A DNA stretch of 9,772 bases, taken from the NCBI GenBank assembly GCA_019410105.1, contig DXTB01000019.1:7937-17708 (forward strand), in the 5' to 3' direction. The notes below the pieces were generated by a model. The model did not search any database, was not told the DNA's origin, and was given only the letters and a program-made list of their open reading frames with translations. Both the position numbers and the translations under genes were made by a program. This DNA comes from Clostridiales bacterium (GTDB lineage Bacteria > Bacillota_A > Clostridia > Oscillospirales > Oscillospiraceae). This document shows, in pieces, positions 7,497-9,772 of this stretch (positions are counted from its first letter, which is position 1; the number at the start of each line of letters is the position of its first letter).

Positions 7497-9407
7497 ATGG
7501 ATATTTGGCTTGATGTGGCTCCTAATGAAATGCATTATGTTGCCAGCATAATTCCTACCTTAAAATGGCGCGGAGGAAAATTGGGAGTTCGGTTAGCTCT
7601 CTTACCAAAAGATGTTTCTAATTTATTTAATGAGTATCGAGAAGCGTACTCTTCAGCTCGCACCACAGAACATGCAAGGGTTGAAAAAAGTTCTTTCAAT
7701 CTCTTCCCAAAAGACTTGTGTGAATTTCTTGATAGAAAATTGACTACATATTTTTCTATCAAGGCATTTATCCTTGATCCGTCACATTTCGAAGATGCCC
7801 CTGTACAACCAACATCCTTTGAGGCAGAATGTTTAACAGATAACCCACTAAAGGACATCGTAAGGGTTGACATGATTGACGCACAACGCGGATTTGCAGA
7901 TCCTGACAGTTCAGAAGGAACAGAAAAGGTTCGGAAACAGTTATCTGCCCAAATGCGCAATTATTATGAAAAACATCTAGATCCAGAAAAGGCTCCTTCT
8001 CCAGAAGATTTAGATATTTTAGAAGCTACTGAAGGCGCACGCCAAGTTTTTGATAAGACACTTGCATTAAAATTTGCTCCTGCAATAAAAGAATTAGAAG
8101 GGTTGGGTTATCCGGGTATTAGTGATCCCAAACTTACAATAACAACTAAAGTTATGACTAGCGAAACATTAAAACACGATTCAGCCGTACAATATGCGCT
8201 CAGTAAAACCGACAATACTTTGAAACTACCAGAAAAGTATAATGGGTTGGGTTATCAAAACCTTATTTCAATGGTTTTTGATTTGATGGGTTTTAGAGAT
8301 GACTGGATGCGTGAAGGAAAAGCTAAAGATACTAATACCGTAATTGAGCCGATGCATTTGGTGCTGGTAGAGGAACCAGAAGCTCACCTCCATATTCAAG
8401 TGCAGCAAGTTTTTATACGCCAAGCATATAAAGTTTTAACTAACCATAAATTTCTCAAGCAAAACTTGAATTTTACAACGCAATTGGTGATCAGCACCCA
8501 TTCGAGCCATATTGCTATAGAAACTACTTTTGGAAATTTAAGATATTTCAAACGGCTACCAGAAGGGACTGAATGCGCAGTAGCGACATCCAAAGTAATT
8601 AACTTATCTGATGTATTTGGGGATTCAGATCAGACCAACAAATTTGTTACACGTTATCTGCAATCAACCCATTGTGATTTGTTTTTTGCTGATGCAGCAA
8701 TTCTGGTCGAAGGTGTAGCCGAAAGTATGCTATTACCACATTTTATACGCTCAAAGTTTCCAGAACTATATCAGCGGTATATTACAATTCTTGGGGTTAA
8801 TGGACGTCATGCTCACCGGTTAAGTCCTCTGATTGAAAAGTTATGCCTCCCAACATTGGTTATTACAGATTTAGATCCAGCAGAAAAAGAAGGTTATCAC
8901 AAATCTGTAGTTCTCAAGAGAGGAGAAGGCCAAATCAGTGGAAACTACGCTATTGCAAAGTGGCTGATGAAAGAAAAAGACATCGACAAGTTGGTAGATT
9001 ATTCAGAAGATAAAAAGGAATTTTCTTTTGCTTCTCCGTATCGATTTTCTATTCGTTTAGCCTATCAAACTCCTGTAAAAGTGGACTTTGAAGGAGAAGA
9101 AAAAGAGGCCATACCTGGAACTTTTGAAGATTGTCTTATATATACAAATTATGATCTTTTCAAGAAGATAAAAGTCACTGATTCTGGGAACTTGGTTGAA
9201 CAAACGCATGATTTACTTAACTCTAATGACACATTCGAAATGATCCATGAAAAAATTTATAAAATGCTGCGTGCAGGAAAATCAGAGCAGAAGGCAGAAT
9301 TCGCATTAGACGTAATTTTTGAAATTAGTCCAGACGAGCTTTCGGTTCCACCATATATTAACCAAGGTTTAATGTGGCTACAGGACTATTTACATCCGGA
9401 GGATTAA
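7497..9407 (+). CDS. C-terminal piece of the OLD nuclease (signature, Walker B, TOPRIM)
   Basis: The reading frame after the amber codon, counted from its first ATG (636 residues). Using full-length numbering: signature-like NGLGYQNL (341-348), Walker B VLVEEPEAHLH (381-391), H-loop ISTHSSH with His427, TOPRIM glutamate in ILVEGVAE (Glu497) and the TOPRIM DxD in TDLDP (Asp550, Asp552). GTFEDCLIY, QKAEFALDVIF and PPYINQGLMWL near the end are of the OLD C-terminal type. No ribosome site stands at a normal distance from the ATG at 7497, so independent translation looks unlikely. Without Walker A, any product could not bind ATP normally. Confidence 0.75.
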   Translation: MDIWLDVAPNEMHYVASIIPTLKWRGGKLGVRLALLPKDVSNLFNEYREAYSSARTTEHARVEKSSFNLFPKDLCEFLDRKLTTYFSIKAFILDPSHFEDAPVQPTSFEAECLTDNPLKDIVRVDMIDAQRGFADPDSSEGTEKVRKQLSAQMRNYYEKHLDPEKAPSPEDLDILEATEGARQVFDKTLALKFAPAIKELEGLGYPGISDPKLTITTKVMTSETLKHDSAVQYALSKTDNTLKLPEKYNGLGYQNLISMVFDLMGFRDDWMREGKAKDTNTVIEPMHLVLVEEPEAHLHIQVQQVFIRQAYKVLTNHKFLKQNLNFTTQLVISTHSSHIAIETTFGNLRYFKRLPEGTECAVATSKVINLSDVFGDSDQTNKFVTRYLQSTHCDLFFADAAILVEGVAESMLLPHFIRSKFPELYQRYITILGVNGRHAHRLSPLIEKLCLPTLVITDLDPAEKEGYHKSVVLKRGEGQISGNYAIAKWLMKEKDIDKLVDYSEDKKEFSFASPYRFSIRLAYQTPVKVDFEGEEKEAIPGTFEDCLIYTNYDLFKKIKVTDSGNLVEQTHDLLNSNDTFEMIHEKIYKMLRAGKSEQKAEFALDVIFEISPDELSVPPYINQGLMWLQDYLHPED

Positions 9408-9409
9408 CG

Positions 9410-9745
9410 ATGGATAAAATAAAAGAGGTAACCGAAGAATTATTAGATGATCATGTAGATGACCATGTAGATGAAGAAATTCAGAGATGCTTTTTAAAAG
9501 AAGATCCAAAATGTTTCTTTGTTTTTGCGGGAGCTGGGTCAGGGAAAACTCGAAGCTTAATAAAAACCTTAACTTTCTTGGATGAAACACTAGGTGACTG
9601 GCTTCTAACGAATAGAAAACAGATAGCCGTAATTACTTACACCAATGCAGCTTGCGATGAAATATCCAGGCGATTACATTACAAGTCGATTTTCTCAGTC
9701 TCAACTATACATAGTTTCTTGCAACGGTGTACAAAGGGAACATAA
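9410..9745 (+). CDS. UvrD/Rep-type helicase, N-terminal part, ends early
   Basis: A 111-residue frame with the opening motifs of a superfamily 1A helicase: Walker A FAGAGSGKT (39-47), motif Ia ITYTNAACDEI (75-85) and STIHSF (98-103). It would be the helicase partner (GajB-like) of the OLD nuclease. The ATG at 9410 is chosen because GGAGG lies seven bases upstream. It starts two bases past the OLD stop, so translation is coupled. Helicases of this family run to about 500-700 residues, yet TAA TAA follows at 9743-9748, right after HSFLQRCTKGT. The other two frames stay open from there to the window edge, so a frameshift near 9720-9742 is likely, but the continuation is outside the window. The N-terminus carries a tandem DDHV repeat. 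Confidence 0.7.
   Translation: MDKIKEVTEELLDDHVDDHVDEEIQRCFLKEDPKCFFVFAGAGSGKTRSLIKTLTFLDETLGDWLLTNRKQIAVITYTNAACDEISRRLHYKSIFSVSTIHSFLQRCTKGT
9449..9472 (+). repeat. Tandem 12-bp repeat inside the helicase gene
   Basis: GATCATGTAGAT is followed directly by GACCATGTAGAT, differing at one base and encoding DHVD twice. In-frame duplication by slippage is the simplest explanation. Confidence 0.6.
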
Positions 9746-9772
9746 TAAAAAACTTAATAATGGACTGCCAAT

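Larger units (their letters stand above)
7221..9407 (+). pseudogene. OLD-family ATPase/TOPRIM nuclease with an in-frame TAG
   Basis: One continuous frame of 728 codons, broken only by TAG at 7455-7457 (codon 79). The pieces on each side are in the same frame and together make a normal OLD (overcoming lysogenization defect) nuclease: an N-terminal ABC-type ATPase split by a long middle section, and a C-terminal TOPRIM endonuclease. With the UvrD-type helicase gene that follows two bases later, it matches class 2 OLD systems such as Gabija (GajA/GajB), where the nuclease cuts phage DNA when nucleotide pools fall. The predicted protein is longer than the GajA I recall (just under 600 residues), so it is a Gabija-like relative rather than clearly GajA. 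If TAG is read as a stop, the nuclease is inactive. TAG differs by one base from CAG (Gln), giving ADCEQPADL. An assembly error or a very recent mutation would both fit, because the rest of the frame is undamaged. Confidence 0.8.
5541..9772. mobile_element. Left part of a probable genomic island beside tRNA-Ala
   Basis: From the base after the tRNA CCA to the window end the DNA is visibly AT-rich, all genes switch to the plus strand, and the content is two serine-recombinase fragments and an OLD/UvrD defence-type pair. That is the pattern of an integrated accessory element or its remnant. The true left junction could lie anywhere from 5541 to about 5740. No second copy of the tRNA 3' end is seen in the window, so the right end is outside or absent. 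Island status is inference from composition and content. Confidence 0.55.

Noticed and set aside
5541..9772. A second copy of the tRNA-Ala 3' end (right attachment site) or a CRISPR array inside the visible island
   Set aside because: No repeat of the tRNA 3' sequence and no regularly spaced direct repeats were seen in the visible part.

Overview
The window looks like a chromosomal segment of a Gram-positive (Firmicutes-type) bacterium. Three things support this: a long SRP RNA with an Alu domain, its position directly upstream of dnaX and ybaB as in Bacillus and Clostridia, and strong purine-rich Shine-Dalgarno sites. The GC-rich core with a DUF362 ferredoxin gene and deoC would suit a gut anaerobe of the Oscillospiraceae kind. 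That family assignment is inference from gene content and style, not a search result.

Positions 1 to about 5540 are a GC-rich housekeeping block. Its protein genes are all on the minus strand. Read in the direction of transcription: the SRP RNA (about 5293 to 4989) with its own sigma-A type promoter and terminator; dnaX (clamp-loader gamma/tau); ybaB (nucleoid-associated protein); a 200-base gap with three inverted repeats; then a probable operon of a DUF1275/YoaK membrane protein, a DUF362 iron-sulfur protein and deoC (deoxyribose-phosphate aldolase). On the plus strand a divergent promoter drives a single tRNA-Ala(CGC) gene at 5465-5540, followed by a nested-hairpin terminator.

Immediately after the CCA end of the tRNA the base composition turns AT-rich and all genes run on the plus strand. 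This looks like the left end of a genomic island or its remnant; the right end is outside the window. It holds two short serine-recombinase genes: one carries only the recombinase (PF07508-type) domain, the other carries the catalytic domain plus that domain. Both lack the usual zinc-ribbon and coiled-coil tail.

The island then carries a two-gene OLD-nuclease plus UvrD-helicase unit of the kind found in Gabija and related class 2 OLD anti-phage systems. The OLD gene (ABC-type ATPase plus TOPRIM) is one continuous 728-codon frame broken by a single in-frame TAG at codon 79. The helicase gene is translationally coupled to it but stops after 111 codons, just past the TIHSF motif, close to the window edge. 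The system therefore appears inactivated, phase-altered, or dependent on readthrough. The damaged defence pair and the split recombinases beside a tRNA are the most interesting part of the window.
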